Below are positions 46,382 to 55,468 of a DNA stretch of 64,000 nt, piece after piece. A program made the position numbers and the translations under genes. Location: NCBI RefSeq assembly GCF_963675395.1, contig NZ_OY776223.1:1240001-1304000 (forward strand), given 5' to 3'. A model generated the notes under the pieces. That model did no database searches and had not been told where the DNA came from. It worked only from the letters and a program-made list of their open reading frames with translations. This stretch comes from an uncultured Vibrio sp. (GTDB taxonomy: Bacteria; Pseudomonadota; Gammaproteobacteria; Enterobacterales; Vibrionaceae). Position 1 is the stretch's first letter. Each line of letters begins with the position of its first letter.

Positions 46382-46586
46382 AAAGTTTTGATTCCCTAAA
46401 TTAATAGGGGAGGCTCAATGAATTCTGATTTACTGCATTACTAATGTAATGTTGAATTGACTGTGCCAAGACTAAGTAAACTTAATCTCGATTGGTCACT
46501 CAGTTCATTGAAACCTAAGTTGATGTTGAAACATCAATTTGGATTATCATCAACGAGTGCCCACACAGATTGATAGGTTCTTATTT

Positions 46587-46595
46587 TTAAAGAGC
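46587..46595 (-). promoter_or_regulatory. Leader boxA of the rrn operon
   Basis: GCTCTTTAA on the minus strand, about 205 bp before 16S, matches the core of boxA. Confidence 0.7.
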
Positions 46596-46642
46596 GTTTC
46601 GACTGAGGCTTGAGCTATGCGCCCCACTCAAATCGGACGGCC

Positions 46643-46670
46643 ATTTTAGCGAGATAACTTTTGGTGTCAA
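46643..46670 (-). promoter_or_regulatory. rrn promoter P2
   Basis: On the minus strand TTGACA (46665-46670), 16 bp, TAAAAT (46643-46648). It lies downstream of the other promoter. Confidence 0.8.
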
Positions 46671-46757
46671 ACACTTTTTTCAGTTATTTCTCTGTGAGTT
46701 ATTTTTTAACTCAACCGTCTTGTTATCTCGCATTGCTTTGCTAGACAACGGAGGCGA

Positions 46758-46785
46758 ATTATAGGGAGAAAATTTAACTTGGCAA
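46758..46785 (-). promoter_or_regulatory. rrn promoter P1
   Basis: On the minus strand TTGCCA (46780-46785), 16 bp, TATAAT (46758-46763), followed by a GC-rich discriminator TCGCCTCCG. The 16-bp spacing and GC discriminator are typical of stringently controlled rRNA promoters. Confidence 0.85.
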
Positions 46786-46869
46786 GGGGAATTCAGCCTA
46801 AAAAAGACATTTTCAGACCGAACGTTTAAATAAACACCAATTTGAGGATTCTATAGCCGATTAATGGGC

Positions 46870-48231
46870 TTATGACTCTAATTTCGCCACACGTTGATTG
46901 AGTTCAGCTATAGACTTTCTCACTTCCTCTACTAAATAGCTGTATTGAGCATCTTGCTCTTGCTGATAAACAATACGCCCATTTACAAAGCTCACTTTAA
47001 CCGACGCAGGTTCACCACACATGATTGGTGCCATTAGTGATGAGTGACAACCTGACAAACGAGGCTGATTCAGATCATAAAGGACGAGATCTGCCGCGTA
47101 ACCTTCTTTGATTTCCCCCACATCGGTAAGGCCTAAAATATCGGCTCCACCTTTGCTGCCCCATTTAAGGACTTCCTCCAGCGATGTAGCATCCGGCCCA
47201 TTTTGCGCTCTGTGTATTAACCAAGTGAGGTTTAGCTCTTGTAGCATTGATCCTGATTCAGCAGACGCAGAGCCATCCACTCCCAATGAAATTGGCATGC
47301 CCGCTTTGGCCATATCAATGACGGGGGCAATTCCGCTCCCTAAACGGCAGTTAGATGTTGGACAATGAGCAATTCCCGTTTTCGTCTCCGCTAACAGCTG
47401 AATATCAGCCTCACTCGCTTGGACCAAATGAGCAAACCATACATCATCACCCAGCCAGTCACAGCTCTGTGCAAACTCGACCGCACTCATTCCGTACTTA
47501 GCGAATGCCTGCTCATTATCAAAGTCCACTTCTAGAAGATGGGAGTGCATTCTCAATTTTTGACTTCTGGCATACTCAGCCATTAATTTGAGATCGCTAG
47601 GCGTTGCAGAATGGGCGATTGTGGTTGGTGCAACCACCAGCTTACGCATCGCTGCTCCACCTTCTTGATGGTAACGACTACGAGTATGCTCTAAACGTGA
47701 AATCATTTGCTCTGCAGATTCTGGAACAACCCCAGCTTTCGCTAATCCTTTGTGCGTGCCTTTAACAGTTGCCCCTCCCCGACATAAGACCAAGCGTATT
47801 CCCATTTCGTCAGCAGCCTGCCAAAGAACATCTTCTAACTCTTGGCTTGAGCTCGCATGATAAAGATAGTGGTGGTCAGCACAGGTCGTTGCTCCAGAGC
47901 GAAGTAACTCATAGAAACCCAACTTAGCAGCGGAATACATGATCTCCGGTGTAATTTGAGGCCAATAGCGATACGGAACACTCGCGAGCCAATCACCTAA
48001 GCCATGATTAATGCCTGACGGGATCCCTTTCAATATAGATTGAGCGATATGGTGATGAGTATTTACCATTCCCGGGTAGACGACACAGTTTGTCGCATCC
48101 ACTCGCTTTTCACCTTCATTAGCAATCAGGTTCTGCCCCAGCTCAGTAATGACGCCATTTTGAATTCGAATATCTCTTATATCTTGTTGAGGAGAAAACA
48201 CACTATTGGCATTTTTAATTAAGTAGTTCAT
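46870..48231 (-). CDS. Amidohydrolase, 8-oxoguanine deaminase-like
   Basis: A 453-residue metal-dependent amidohydrolase of the AtzB/8-oxoguanine deaminase group. Metal and catalytic residues: H59 and H61 in VNTHHHIAQS, H229 and H231 in MHSHLLEV, H268 in WFAHLV, D319 in LGVDGSASAES. The PGMVNTHHH and GLGDWL motifs fit deaminases of 8-oxoguanine, which give uric acid and ammonia; another aminopurine or pyrimidine substrate is possible. It is alone in its transcript, divergent from the NMT1-type transporter, and has its own copy of the xanthine riboswitch motif. Ligand-responsive expression together with the transporter is expected. Confidence 0.8.
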   Translation of the reverse strand: MNYLIKNANSVFSPQQDIRDIRIQNGVITELGQNLIANEGEKRVDATNCVVYPGMVNTHHHIAQSILKGIPSGINHGLGDWLASVPYRYWPQITPEIMYSAAKLGFYELLRSGATTCADHHYLYHASSSQELEDVLWQAADEMGIRLVLCRGGATVKGTHKGLAKAGVVPESAEQMISRLEHTRSRYHQEGGAAMRKLVVAPTTIAHSATPSDLKLMAEYARSQKLRMHSHLLEVDFDNEQAFAKYGMSAVEFAQSCDWLGDDVWFAHLVQASEADIQLLAETKTGIAHCPTSNCRLGSGIAPVIDMAKAGMPISLGVDGSASAESGSMLQELNLTWLIHRAQNGPDATSLEEVLKWGSKGGADILGLTDVGEIKEGYAADLVLYDLNQPRLSGCHSSLMAPIMCGEPASVKVSFVNGRIVYQQEQDAQYSYLVEEVRKSIAELNQRVAKLES

Positions 48232-48292
48232 ATAAAGATCCTTTTAATGAACAATCGGTATCTAAGTTCAAACAATTAGAATGGAATGACCT

Positions 48293-48337
48293 TTGAGCAA
48301 TGTCCCAGAGATTCAACTCTTAACCGCTTCTACTCAA
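48293..48337 (-). ncRNA. Xanthine (NMT1-motif) riboswitch, copy 1
   Basis: On the minus strand the closing stem TTGAG / CTCAA encloses the conserved segment TAGAAGCGGT, a variable hairpin AGAG-TTGAAT-CTCT and the conserved segment GGACATTG. The hairpin with a conserved asymmetric internal bulge and its gene context match the NMT1 motif, reported to bind xanthine and uric acid. It lies in the 5' leader of the amidohydrolase gene, 62 bp before the ATG. Confidence 0.8.
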
Positions 48338-48656
48338 TTAATAAGAGGGCAGGAGTACTCACTCCCACCACACTCTGTATACAATGCAATAACTGAACCA
48401 TATTAAGATTATTTAACCCTCATTGTTAAGTACCGTTCAAAATGCACCAAAATATTTTTTTTGAGGCCCAAACGCACACCTTTAGTGCAATGCGATCCAT
48501 ATCTTTCTTCTTAAACAGGCATTTATTGTATACAACAAAAAATTTGTAATTTCCCCCTCGACCTTAAGGCTAATCATTGGTTAAAAGTAAGTTACACCCA
48601 TGAGGCATTAAGTTATCACTACGTGGCATACTGTTTGCTAAATGTTAATTGAAAGC

Positions 48657-48708
48657 GTGAGTAGAAGCGGTTAGATACCTAAGCACAAGGTATCGGGACA
48701 TTGCTCAT
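48657..48708 (+). ncRNA. Xanthine (NMT1-motif) riboswitch, copy 2
   Basis: Closing stem GTGAG / CTCAT, conserved TAGAAGCGGT and GGACATTG, variable hairpin GATACCT / AGGTATC. Downstream, TCATAGTTA (48705-48713), which begins inside the closing stem, is perfectly complementary to TAACTATGA (48779-48787), which contains the start codon of the binding protein gene. A strong hairpin (48716-48753) lies between and brings the two together. This suggests translational control. Confidence 0.82.
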
Positions 48709-48783
48709 AGTTAACCTAAAGCTGTGTAACCAACGACACGGTTGCACCTTTAGAGAAAGTGAAAAGGAAAACACGGAGTAACT

Positions 48784-49785
48784 ATGAAAACTATTTCTAG
48801 ATTCAATAAACTTGCCCTTTCGTTATCTTTGCTATGCGCTTCAGGAAGCAGCCTTGCAGCAGATAAAGTAACTTTCCAACTGGACTGGATACCAGGAGGA
48901 GACAAAGCACCAGTATTCGTTGGAGTTCAACAAGGATTTTTTGCAGCAGAGGATCTGGATGTCACCATTCTTGGTGGTAAAGGTTCTACCGACGCCATTA
49001 CCAAAGTAGCGACTGGCACAGCAGATATTGGTTATGCTGACATTGTTGCTCTGATGGTCGCAAAAGCGAATGATAACGTGCCTGTAAAAGCGGTCTACTC
49101 ACTCTTCAATAAAGCACCTTATGCATTCTATACACTTGATGATTCAGGTGTTGGATCAGTTAAAGATGTGGCAGGAAAAACCATCGTTACTTCTCCGTTT
49201 ACCTCTGCGAACGTTTTCCTACCAATCATGCTTAAGAAAAATGGCATCGATGAAAACAGTGTAAAGGTCCTCAAAGCCGATCCTGGCGCATTAAATCCGA
49301 TGCTGATCACTGGGCAGTCTGATGTGATGATTTCCTGGATGACAGACCGCGTTAAAAACTCAGAGCAAGCCGAACAAGCGGGTAAAAAACTGACTGTTCT
49401 GCCTTGGTATGATGCTGGTCTAGAGTTCTATTCTGCCTCGGTCATCGCCAGCGACAAGTTCATGACAGAAAACCCAGACGTGGTTAAACGATTTGTTAGA
49501 GCTTACGCAAAGGCAGTGGAATACACTTGGGCGAATCCAGAACAAAGCGGCGCTGACGTCAATAAAACGGTCCCCGATGTCGATCCCGTCCAAGCAGCCG
49601 ATACGATAAAATCCATTCGTGGCCTGGTTATGAACGAGGTCTCCGATAAAGACGGATTGGGTGTTTTTACTCCGGCTCGTCTGAGTGAAACATGGAAGTG
49701 GACAGCGGAAGCTCAAGGTCTCGAACTTGGTAAGTTAGACCCGGAAACAGCAGTTTCTCGTCAGTTTTTCCAAGAGGTGAACTAA
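48784..49785 (+). CDS. NMT1-type ABC transporter substrate-binding protein
   Basis: A 333-residue periplasmic binding protein with a signal peptide (about 1-25, ending SSLAA) and the NMT1/ThiY-like fold: VTFQLDWIPGGDKAPVFVG (about 29-47) and TGTADIGYADIVALM (about 78-92). Family members bind pyrimidine precursors of thiamine, but here the riboswitch and the neighbouring deaminase point to a purine such as xanthine or uric acid. GGAG 5 bp before the ATG is the ribosome binding site. Its stop overlaps the ATPase gene start by one base. Confidence 0.85.
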   Translation: MKTISRFNKLALSLSLLCASGSSLAADKVTFQLDWIPGGDKAPVFVGVQQGFFAAEDLDVTILGGKGSTDAITKVATGTADIGYADIVALMVAKANDNVPVKAVYSLFNKAPYAFYTLDDSGVGSVKDVAGKTIVTSPFTSANVFLPIMLKKNGIDENSVKVLKADPGALNPMLITGQSDVMISWMTDRVKNSEQAEQAGKKLTVLPWYDAGLEFYSASVIASDKFMTENPDVVKRFVRAYAKAVEYTWANPEQSGADVNKTVPDVDPVQAADTIKSIRGLVMNEVSDKDGLGVFTPARLSETWKWTAEAQGLELGKLDPETAVSRQFFQEVN

Positions 49786-50612
49786 TGCAGCCATTTGTTT
49801 CGTTTAAGAACATAGGGCATACCTATCACTCTGACAAACATTCGGTTACGGTTCTCAACGATGTCAACTTCAATGTCAATAAGCATGAGTTTGTTGCCAT
49901 CGTTGGTCCTTCAGGTTGTGGCAAGTCTACCTTGCTGCGCCTACTGTCAGGTCTGATATTGCCAACCCAAGGTGAGATTTCCGTTTTTGCTCAACCGGTA
50001 ACGGAGCCAAGAGAAGATATCGGCATCGTGTTTCAAAAACCAACGCTCTTGCCTTGGAAAAACATCCTCGACAATGTGCTGTTTCCACTCAAGCACAAGT
50101 TCAACTATGTCAGTCAAAAAGAAAAACAGCATGCCGAAGTACTTTTAGACACGGTTGGCCTGGCTGGGTTTGAAAGCAGCATGCCAAACCAACTTTCTGG
50201 GGGGATGCAACAACGAGTAGGCATTGCCAGGGCTTTGCTACTTAATCCGGATATTTTGATCATGGATGAGCCGTTCTCTGCGCTCGATGCATTGACTCGT
50301 GAAGAAATGGGCTTTGAACTACAAAAAATTTGGATGGAAAAACCGAAGACTGTTTTATTCATTACTCATTCGATTTCCGAAGCGGTGTTACTCGCAGATA
50401 AAGTCTTAGTCATGGGCCCACGACCAAGTACGGTGTTAGAGGAAATCAACATTGAATTACCTCGCCCACGCGACATTCACACACTGCAAGATCCAACGTT
50501 TGGCGCTTACACCAACAAAATCCGCGAATACTTTTATCGTTCAGAGAAAAAGAATGAGGCGGACAGAAAGGATAAAGACAACGTTGCACCAATACGCAGA
50601 ACGGTTGCTTAA
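49785..50612 (+). CDS. ABC transporter ATP-binding protein (NMT1-type system)
   Basis: A 275-residue ATPase of the nitrate/sulfonate/taurine group. Walker [13 protein letters not shown] (about 41-52), signature LSGGMQQRVGIARALLL (about 138-154) and Walker B ILIMDEPFSALD (about 159-170). The tail after 250 is rich in charged residues. It overlaps the binding protein gene by one base and is followed by the permease gene after 23 bp, forming one three-gene transporter operon. Confidence 0.93.
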   Translation: MQPFVSFKNIGHTYHSDKHSVTVLNDVNFNVNKHEFVAIVGPSGCGKSTLLRLLSGLILPTQGEISVFAQPVTEPREDIGIVFQKPTLLPWKNILDNVLFPLKHKFNYVSQKEKQHAEVLLDTVGLAGFESSMPNQLSGGMQQRVGIARALLLNPDILIMDEPFSALDALTREEMGFELQKIWMEKPKTVLFITHSISEAVLLADKVLVMGPRPSTVLEEINIELPRPRDIHTLQDPTFGAYTNKIREYFYRSEKKNEADRKDKDNVAPIRRTVA

Positions 50613-50635
50613 TCGATTGATCTAAAGGAATAGAT

Positions 50636-51418
50636 ATGAAACGGTATTTGTCACAATGGTCACAAAACTGGCTTCCGCTCGTCGCGATACTCGCACTCAT
50701 TCCTATGTGGGAAGCGACTTGCCGAATCTTCTCGGTACCAACATTTATACTACCTGCCCCAACAGATATTGCACTGGCTTTCAGCCAAGTTCCGATGGAA
50801 AGGTGGTTAGATAATTTATGGGCCACACTACGCATCGCCCTGCTTGGTTTTGGAATTTCATTTTTAGTGAGTATTCCTTTGGCCATCATGATGGTGAACT
50901 CTAAATTTCTCACTAAAGCGCTATTTCCAATATTAGTTGTAATCCAATCAACACCGGTTGTTGCTATTGCTCCACTGTTGATTGTTATTTTGGGGACCGG
51001 TGATGCGCCGCGTCTCACCATTACCTGCCTGATCACGTTTTTCCCACTTGTGGTATCGGCGACAACCGGAATGCTGGCAACACCGCCAGAGCTAATTGAG
51101 TTGTCTCGCTCACTAAGCGTGAAAAACAGCAAAACGATTTGGCAGATTCGCCTTCCTTACGCCATTCCACATATTTTTAGTGGGGTAAAGGTCGCCATTA
51201 CGTTAGCCGTGATTGGCTCAGTGATTGCTGAATTTGTCGCAGCGGAAAAAGGCTTAGGCTACTTGGTTCAATTCTCTACGTCGTATTTCAAGATCCCACA
51301 AGCTTTTGCCGCACTGGTGTTCTTATCGCTTGTAAGTATGTTGCTCTTCAAGGCCGTTAGCTGGGTGCAAAGAGCTTGCTTCTCTTGGAGCCTGACCGAA
51401 GAAGAAAAACAACGATAG
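50636..51418 (+). CDS. ABC transporter permease (NMT1-type system)
   Basis: A 260-residue inner-membrane permease with about six helices, of the BPD_transp_1 family. The EAA loop is at about 148-175 (LIELSRSLSVKNSKTIWQIRLPYAIPHI in two runs), where the ATPase docks. An AAGGA box precedes the ATG by 6 bp. It completes the transporter with the two genes upstream. Confidence 0.92.
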   Translation: MKRYLSQWSQNWLPLVAILALIPMWEATCRIFSVPTFILPAPTDIALAFSQVPMERWLDNLWATLRIALLGFGISFLVSIPLAIMMVNSKFLTKALFPILVVIQSTPVVAIAPLLIVILGTGDAPRLTITCLITFFPLVVSATTGMLATPPELIELSRSLSVKNSKTIWQIRLPYAIPHIFSGVKVAITLAVIGSVIAEFVAAEKGLGYLVQFSTSYFKIPQAFAALVFLSLVSMLLFKAVSWVQRACFSWSLTEEEKQR

Positions 51419-51506
51419 AAAACCGTAAATAACAACGTCAACACAATGGCTTGCACAATGACAGGGAGAGAAAACAAGACGGCGTTTAATAAGAAATTTA
51501 ACAAGG

Positions 51507-51537
51507 TGAACTCACTCCTGCTTCGGGTATGAGTTCA
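51507..51537 (+). terminator. Hairpin after the transporter operon
   Basis: TGAACTCA / TGAGTTCA (8 bp) with a 15-nt loop, about 90 bp after the permease stop and 19 bp before the third riboswitch. No U-tract, so a terminator role is uncertain. Confidence 0.35.
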
Positions 51538-51555
51538 TCGAAATTAACTTAACTA

Positions 51556-51619
51556 GGAGTAGAAGCGGTCTGTAATAGCGAGACATTATGGCTCTCAGGC
51601 TATTGCTGGACATTGCTCC
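51556..51619 (+). ncRNA. Xanthine (NMT1-motif) riboswitch, copy 3
   Basis: Closing stem GGAG / CTCC with the conserved segments TAGAAGCGGT and GGACATTG around a longer variable arm (GTAATAGC / GCTATTGC containing GAGA / TCTC). The 3' strand CTCCAATAACAA (51616-51627) can instead pair with TTGTTAATTGGAG (51640-51652), which contains the Shine-Dalgarno GGAG of the dioxygenase gene, with one bulged A. The two pairings exclude each other. Confidence 0.8.
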
Positions 51620-51659
51620 AATAACAAGCACGTATTTAATTGTTAATTGGAGAAAAACA

Positions 51660-52643
51660 ATGACTCAATCATACCTTTTAGATGAGCTTAACTTTGAAAC
51701 AACCATTGGTGGACAAGGTTTAGAATCAAACGATATCGCGATCCCTTTGATCAACTTAGATGATTTTGACAACCGTCGCGAAGAAATCACTGAACAACTC
51801 TGGGAAGCTGCCACTCAAGTCGGCTTTTTCCAGCTTGTTGATCACGGCATCAGCTTAGATGACATCGAAAAGTCCTTTAAGCTCAGTGAGCAATTCTTTG
51901 CCCTACCGCTGGAAACAAAGCAGCAGTTCCTTTTAAAAGAAGGCTTAAATGCGGGTTGGGAGTTTAAGCAACAAGTTCGTCCATCCACCGGCACAGCGGA
52001 TCAAAAAGAGTCGTATCAAATTACCCTTCCTCATATGGAAAACTTATGGCCAAGCAACTATCAAGTAGAAGACTTTGAATCGCATCTATTGTCTTTTGAG
52101 CAGCAAGCATGGCAGCTCGGGATGAAGATTCTTTCCTGCTTTGCCGAAAAGTTGGGGTTTGAGCGTGACTTTTTTACTCAAGCACACCAAAGAGAGTCAG
52201 AAAATTATTTGAGCACCTTACGTATGTTGCATTACCTGCCAATGAAAGAGGTGCCAGAGACAGGCACTTTCTGGCGTGCAGGTGTACATACCGATTTCGA
52301 TTGTTTAACCATGGTATTCCAGCAGGAAAATCAGGGCGGCTTGCAAGCTGCTGCCGGGAAAGACGCCAAAGACAATTTGGTGTGGAGCACGGTTGAACCA
52401 AAAGCAGGTGTCATCACTTGCAACATTGGCGACATGCTGATGCGATGGAGTGATAACTTATTGAAATCAACCCTGCACCGCGTTCGTATGCCGACAGCCG
52501 AAGAGAACCAAGACTCTCGTTATAGCATGGCGTTTTTCTGCCAAGCGAACCGAGACCAAATCATTCAGGGTCCACTGAAGGTTTACGAGCCGATTACGGC
52601 TGAAGACTACTTGAAGATGCGCATTAACGCGAACTTCTCTTAA
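51660..52643 (+). CDS. Isopenicillin N synthase-like Fe(II)/2-oxoglutarate dioxygenase
   Basis: A 327-residue oxygenase with the N-terminal DIOX_N domain (about 28-130) and the 2OG-Fe(II) core. Iron ligands are H210 and D212 in AGVHTDFD and H273 in STLHRV; the cosubstrate motif R287-x-S289 is in QDSRYSM. The ATG at 51660 has GGAG 7 bp upstream; the frame is open further but overlaps the riboswitch. The substrate is unknown. Control by a xanthine/uric acid riboswitch and the neighbouring purine-type genes suggest a purine base. Similar genes are reported among NMT1-motif targets. Confidence 0.85.
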   Translation: MTQSYLLDELNFETTIGGQGLESNDIAIPLINLDDFDNRREEITEQLWEAATQVGFFQLVDHGISLDDIEKSFKLSEQFFALPLETKQQFLLKEGLNAGWEFKQQVRPSTGTADQKESYQITLPHMENLWPSNYQVEDFESHLLSFEQQAWQLGMKILSCFAEKLGFERDFFTQAHQRESENYLSTLRMLHYLPMKEVPETGTFWRAGVHTDFDCLTMVFQQENQGGLQAAAGKDAKDNLVWSTVEPKAGVITCNIGDMLMRWSDNLLKSTLHRVRMPTAEENQDSRYSMAFFCQANRDQIIQGPLKVYEPITAEDYLKMRINANFS

Positions 52644-52701
52644 AGAGTTCAGCAATTGAAATGACAGTTCGAGCCCTGTCATTCCTTTACTCCAAAGACG
52701 A

Positions 52702-52727
52702 AAAAGCCATGCAAATGCATGGCTTTT
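52702..52727. terminator. Bidirectional terminator, dioxygenase / clpB
   Basis: AAAAGCCATGCA-AA-TGCATGGCTTTT, a perfect 12-bp stem with A/T tails on both sides between convergent genes. Confidence 0.88.
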
Positions 52728-52746
52728 GTTATCTATTGGTGCATCA

Positions 52747-55320
52747 CTATTGGCTAGCGATGATATTGCCGTCTTTGACACCCAGTACAATCGGTTTCCC
52801 TGGTAAGAACTGACCAGAAAGAATCGATTTCGCTAGTGGGTTTTCAACATTTTGCTGAATTGCACGTTTCAAAGGACGTGCACCATATACCGGGTCAAAA
52901 CCGACTTGTGCGATCAATTCTAACGCCTCGTCGCCGACTTCTAGTTCATAGTCTTTTTCCGCCAGACGTTTATGCAAACGTTCCAGCTGAATAGAAGCAA
53001 TTGACTTAATGTGCTCTTTACCAAGTGGATGGAATACCACAGTTTCATCAACACGGTTCAAGAACTCCGGACGGAAGTGTTTGCTGACCACCTCCATGAC
53101 TTCATTCTTAATGCCTTGATAATCCAGTATTGCGAAGTTTTCCTGGATTCGCGAAGAGCCCAAGTTTGAAGTCATGATCACCACAGTGTTACGGAAATCA
53201 ACCGTACGACCTTGACCATCGGTCAGACGTCCGTCATCCAGCACTTGAAGCAGAATGTTGAACACATCTGGGTGCGCTTTTTCTACCTCATCCAATAGAA
53301 TGACCGAATAAGGTTTGCGACGAACCGCTTCTGTCAGATAACCGCCCTCTTCATAGCCAACGTAACCCGGAGGCGCACCAACCAGTCTCGCTACAGAGTG
53401 TTTCTCCATAAACTCAGACATATCAATACGCACCATTGCGTCTTCACTATCAAACATGAAGTTTGCCAGTGTTTTACACAACTCGGTTTTACCCACACCC
53501 GTTGGACCTAAGAACAAGAAAGAGCCAATTGGTCGGTTTGGATCCGACAACCCGGCACGGCTACGGCGAATCGCATTCGCAACCACTTCAACCGCTTCCA
53601 CCTGGCCAATAACACGTTGATGCAATACATCTTCCATGCGAAGTAGTTTTTCTTTCTCTGCTTCGAGCATCTTAGAGACCGGAATGCCCGTTTGTTTGGA
53701 CAGCACTTCCGCGATTTCGTTGTCGGTCACTTTGTTACGCAACAACGTCATCTCTTGCATTTCGGCTTGTGCAGCCAAGTCCAACTGTTTTTCCAGCTCA
53801 GGAATACGACCGTATTGCAACTCAGACATACGGTTTAGATCACCAGCACGGCGAGCAAACTCCATATCCATCCGTGCTTGTTCAAGCTCGGATTTAATGT
53901 GTTGCGTACCCGATAGTGCGGCTTTTTCTGTATTCCATACCTCTTCTAACTCAGCATATTCGCGCTCTTTTTCATTCAACTCTTCGTTTAAGGTGATCAG
54001 ACGTTTTTCACTCGCTTCATCATGCTCGTTACTCAACGCTTGCTGCTCAATCTTTAATTGAATGATTTTGCGCTCTAATTTATCCAGAGCTTCCGGCTTA
54101 GAGTCGATTTGCAAACGAATGCTTGATGCCGCCTCATCGATTAAGTCGATCGCTTTATCCGGTAACTGACGGTCAGAAATGTACCGGTGTGACAAGCTTG
54201 CTGCCGCAACAATAGCAGGATCGGTAATTTCGACGTGGTGGTGCAACTCGTAGCGCTCTTTCAGACCACGTAAAATGGCGACCGTATCTTCAACGGTTGG
54301 TTCATCCACCAGCACTTTTTGGAAACGACGCTCTAAGGCTGCATCTTTCTCAATGTACTTACGGTATTCGTCCAATGTTGTCGCACCAACACAGTGAAGT
54401 TCACCACGAGCCAGTGCTGGTTTCAGCATGTTACCCGCATCCATAGAGCCTTCACCTTTACCAGCGCCTACCATGGTATGCAGCTCATCAATAAACAGAA
54501 TGATGTTGCCTTCTTCTTTGGCTAACTCATTCAATACTGATTTCAAGCGTTCTTCAAACTCACCTCGATATTTTGCACCCGCAACCAACGCGCCCATATC
54601 TAACGCGAGAACGCGACGACCACGCAACCCTTCTGGCACCTCATTGTTAATAATACGCTGTGCCAAACCTTCAACAATCGCCGTTTTACCCACACCAGGT
54701 TCACCAATGATTACTGGGTTGTTTTTTGTACGGCGTTGCAGAACTTGAATCGTACGGCGGATTTCATCATCACGGCCAATAACCGGATCCAACTTACCCT
54801 GCTCTGCTCGTTCGGTCAGGTCTATGGTGAACTTTTCCAAAGCCTGACGAAGCTCTTCGGCATTCGGATCATCGACCTTTTGACCACCTCTGATCTTTTC
54901 GATCGCCTGGCTTACTTTCTGCTCGGTTAAACCGACTTCTTTCAATAGTTGACCAAGCGGACCTTTGTCCTCAATGGCGGCTAGGAGGAAGATTTCTGAC
55001 GAAATGTAAGAGTCCTGGCGTTTTTGAGCAACTTTGTCGCACAAATTAAACAACGTACCCATAGAACCAGAAAGCTGCACATCACCACCAATGCCGCTCA
55101 CTTTTGGCAAACGATCCAACATTTCACCCAGCTTAGAACGCAGGTGTGTCACATCCACATCTAACATAGTTAACAATGGACGAATTGGACTGCCATTTTG
55201 ATCAAGCAAAGCCACCATCAGGTGAACCGGCTCTATATATTGATGATCGCGCCCCAACGCTAACGATTGAGCATCAGAGATAGCGATTTGAAACTTACTT
55301 GTGAATCTATCAAGACGCAT
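52747..55320 (-). CDS. clpB: ATP-dependent chaperone ClpB
   Basis: ClpB is a hexameric disaggregase that works with DnaK to rescue aggregated proteins after heat stress. The 857-residue protein has the N domain (about 1-145), AAA-1 with Walker A GEPGVGKT (about 206-213), a coiled-coil M domain (about 400-525) and AAA-2 with GPTGVGKTE (about 605-613) and [14 protein letters not shown]. Length and order equal E. coli ClpB. A sigma-32 promoter lies just upstream. Confidence 0.98.
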   Translation of the reverse strand: MRLDRFTSKFQIAISDAQSLALGRDHQYIEPVHLMVALLDQNGSPIRPLLTMLDVDVTHLRSKLGEMLDRLPKVSGIGGDVQLSGSMGTLFNLCDKVAQKRQDSYISSEIFLLAAIEDKGPLGQLLKEVGLTEQKVSQAIEKIRGGQKVDDPNAEELRQALEKFTIDLTERAEQGKLDPVIGRDDEIRRTIQVLQRRTKNNPVIIGEPGVGKTAIVEGLAQRIINNEVPEGLRGRRVLALDMGALVAGAKYRGEFEERLKSVLNELAKEEGNIILFIDELHTMVGAGKGEGSMDAGNMLKPALARGELHCVGATTLDEYRKYIEKDAALERRFQKVLVDEPTVEDTVAILRGLKERYELHHHVEITDPAIVAAASLSHRYISDRQLPDKAIDLIDEAASSIRLQIDSKPEALDKLERKIIQLKIEQQALSNEHDEASEKRLITLNEELNEKEREYAELEEVWNTEKAALSGTQHIKSELEQARMDMEFARRAGDLNRMSELQYGRIPELEKQLDLAAQAEMQEMTLLRNKVTDNEIAEVLSKQTGIPVSKMLEAEKEKLLRMEDVLHQRVIGQVEAVEVVANAIRRSRAGLSDPNRPIGSFLFLGPTGVGKTELCKTLANFMFDSEDAMVRIDMSEFMEKHSVARLVGAPPGYVGYEEGGYLTEAVRRKPYSVILLDEVEKAHPDVFNILLQVLDDGRLTDGQGRTVDFRNTVVIMTSNLGSSRIQENFAILDYQGIKNEVMEVVSKHFRPEFLNRVDETVVFHPLGKEHIKSIASIQLERLHKRLAEKDYELEVGDEALELIAQVGFDPVYGARPLKRAIQQNVENPLAKSILSGQFLPGKPIVLGVKDGNIIASQ

Positions 55321-55364
55321 ATCGACCTTCCTAACCTCACTAAGAGAAACTAATTACAGTAGAA

Positions 55365-55393
55365 AGATGGATACTCGAAAGGGGAATTTCAAG
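55365..55393 (-). promoter_or_regulatory. Heat-shock (sigma-32) promoter of clpB
   Basis: On the minus strand CTTGAAA (55387-55393), 14 bp, ATCCATCT (55365-55372) fits the sigma-32 pattern CTTGAAA-N14-CCCCATNT. It lies about 45 bp before the clpB ATG. Confidence 0.75.
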
Positions 55394-55468
55394 GGAGGAT
55401 GTAAATAAATATAAACAGTGATGCAAACATGAAGGTATGCATCACCACTTTTTAAAATTGATTAAAAT

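Larger units (their letters stand above)
48232..48783. promoter_or_regulatory. Divergent control region with two riboswitches
   Basis: 550 bp between amidohydrolase and transporter genes. Besides the two riboswitch copies it holds two matching palindromes, CTGTATACAA (48375-48384) and TTGTATACAA (48536-48545), which resemble operators of GntR-type regulators. Confidence 0.55.

Noticed and set aside
51268..51504. Minus-strand frame with a hydrophobic N-terminus, after the permease gene
   Set aside because: Most of it is antisense to the permease gene, and no plausible ribosome binding site or homologue is apparent.
51588..51659. N-terminal extension of the dioxygenase of 24 codons
   Set aside because: It overlaps the riboswitch aptamer; the ATG at 51660 has GGAG 7 bp upstream.
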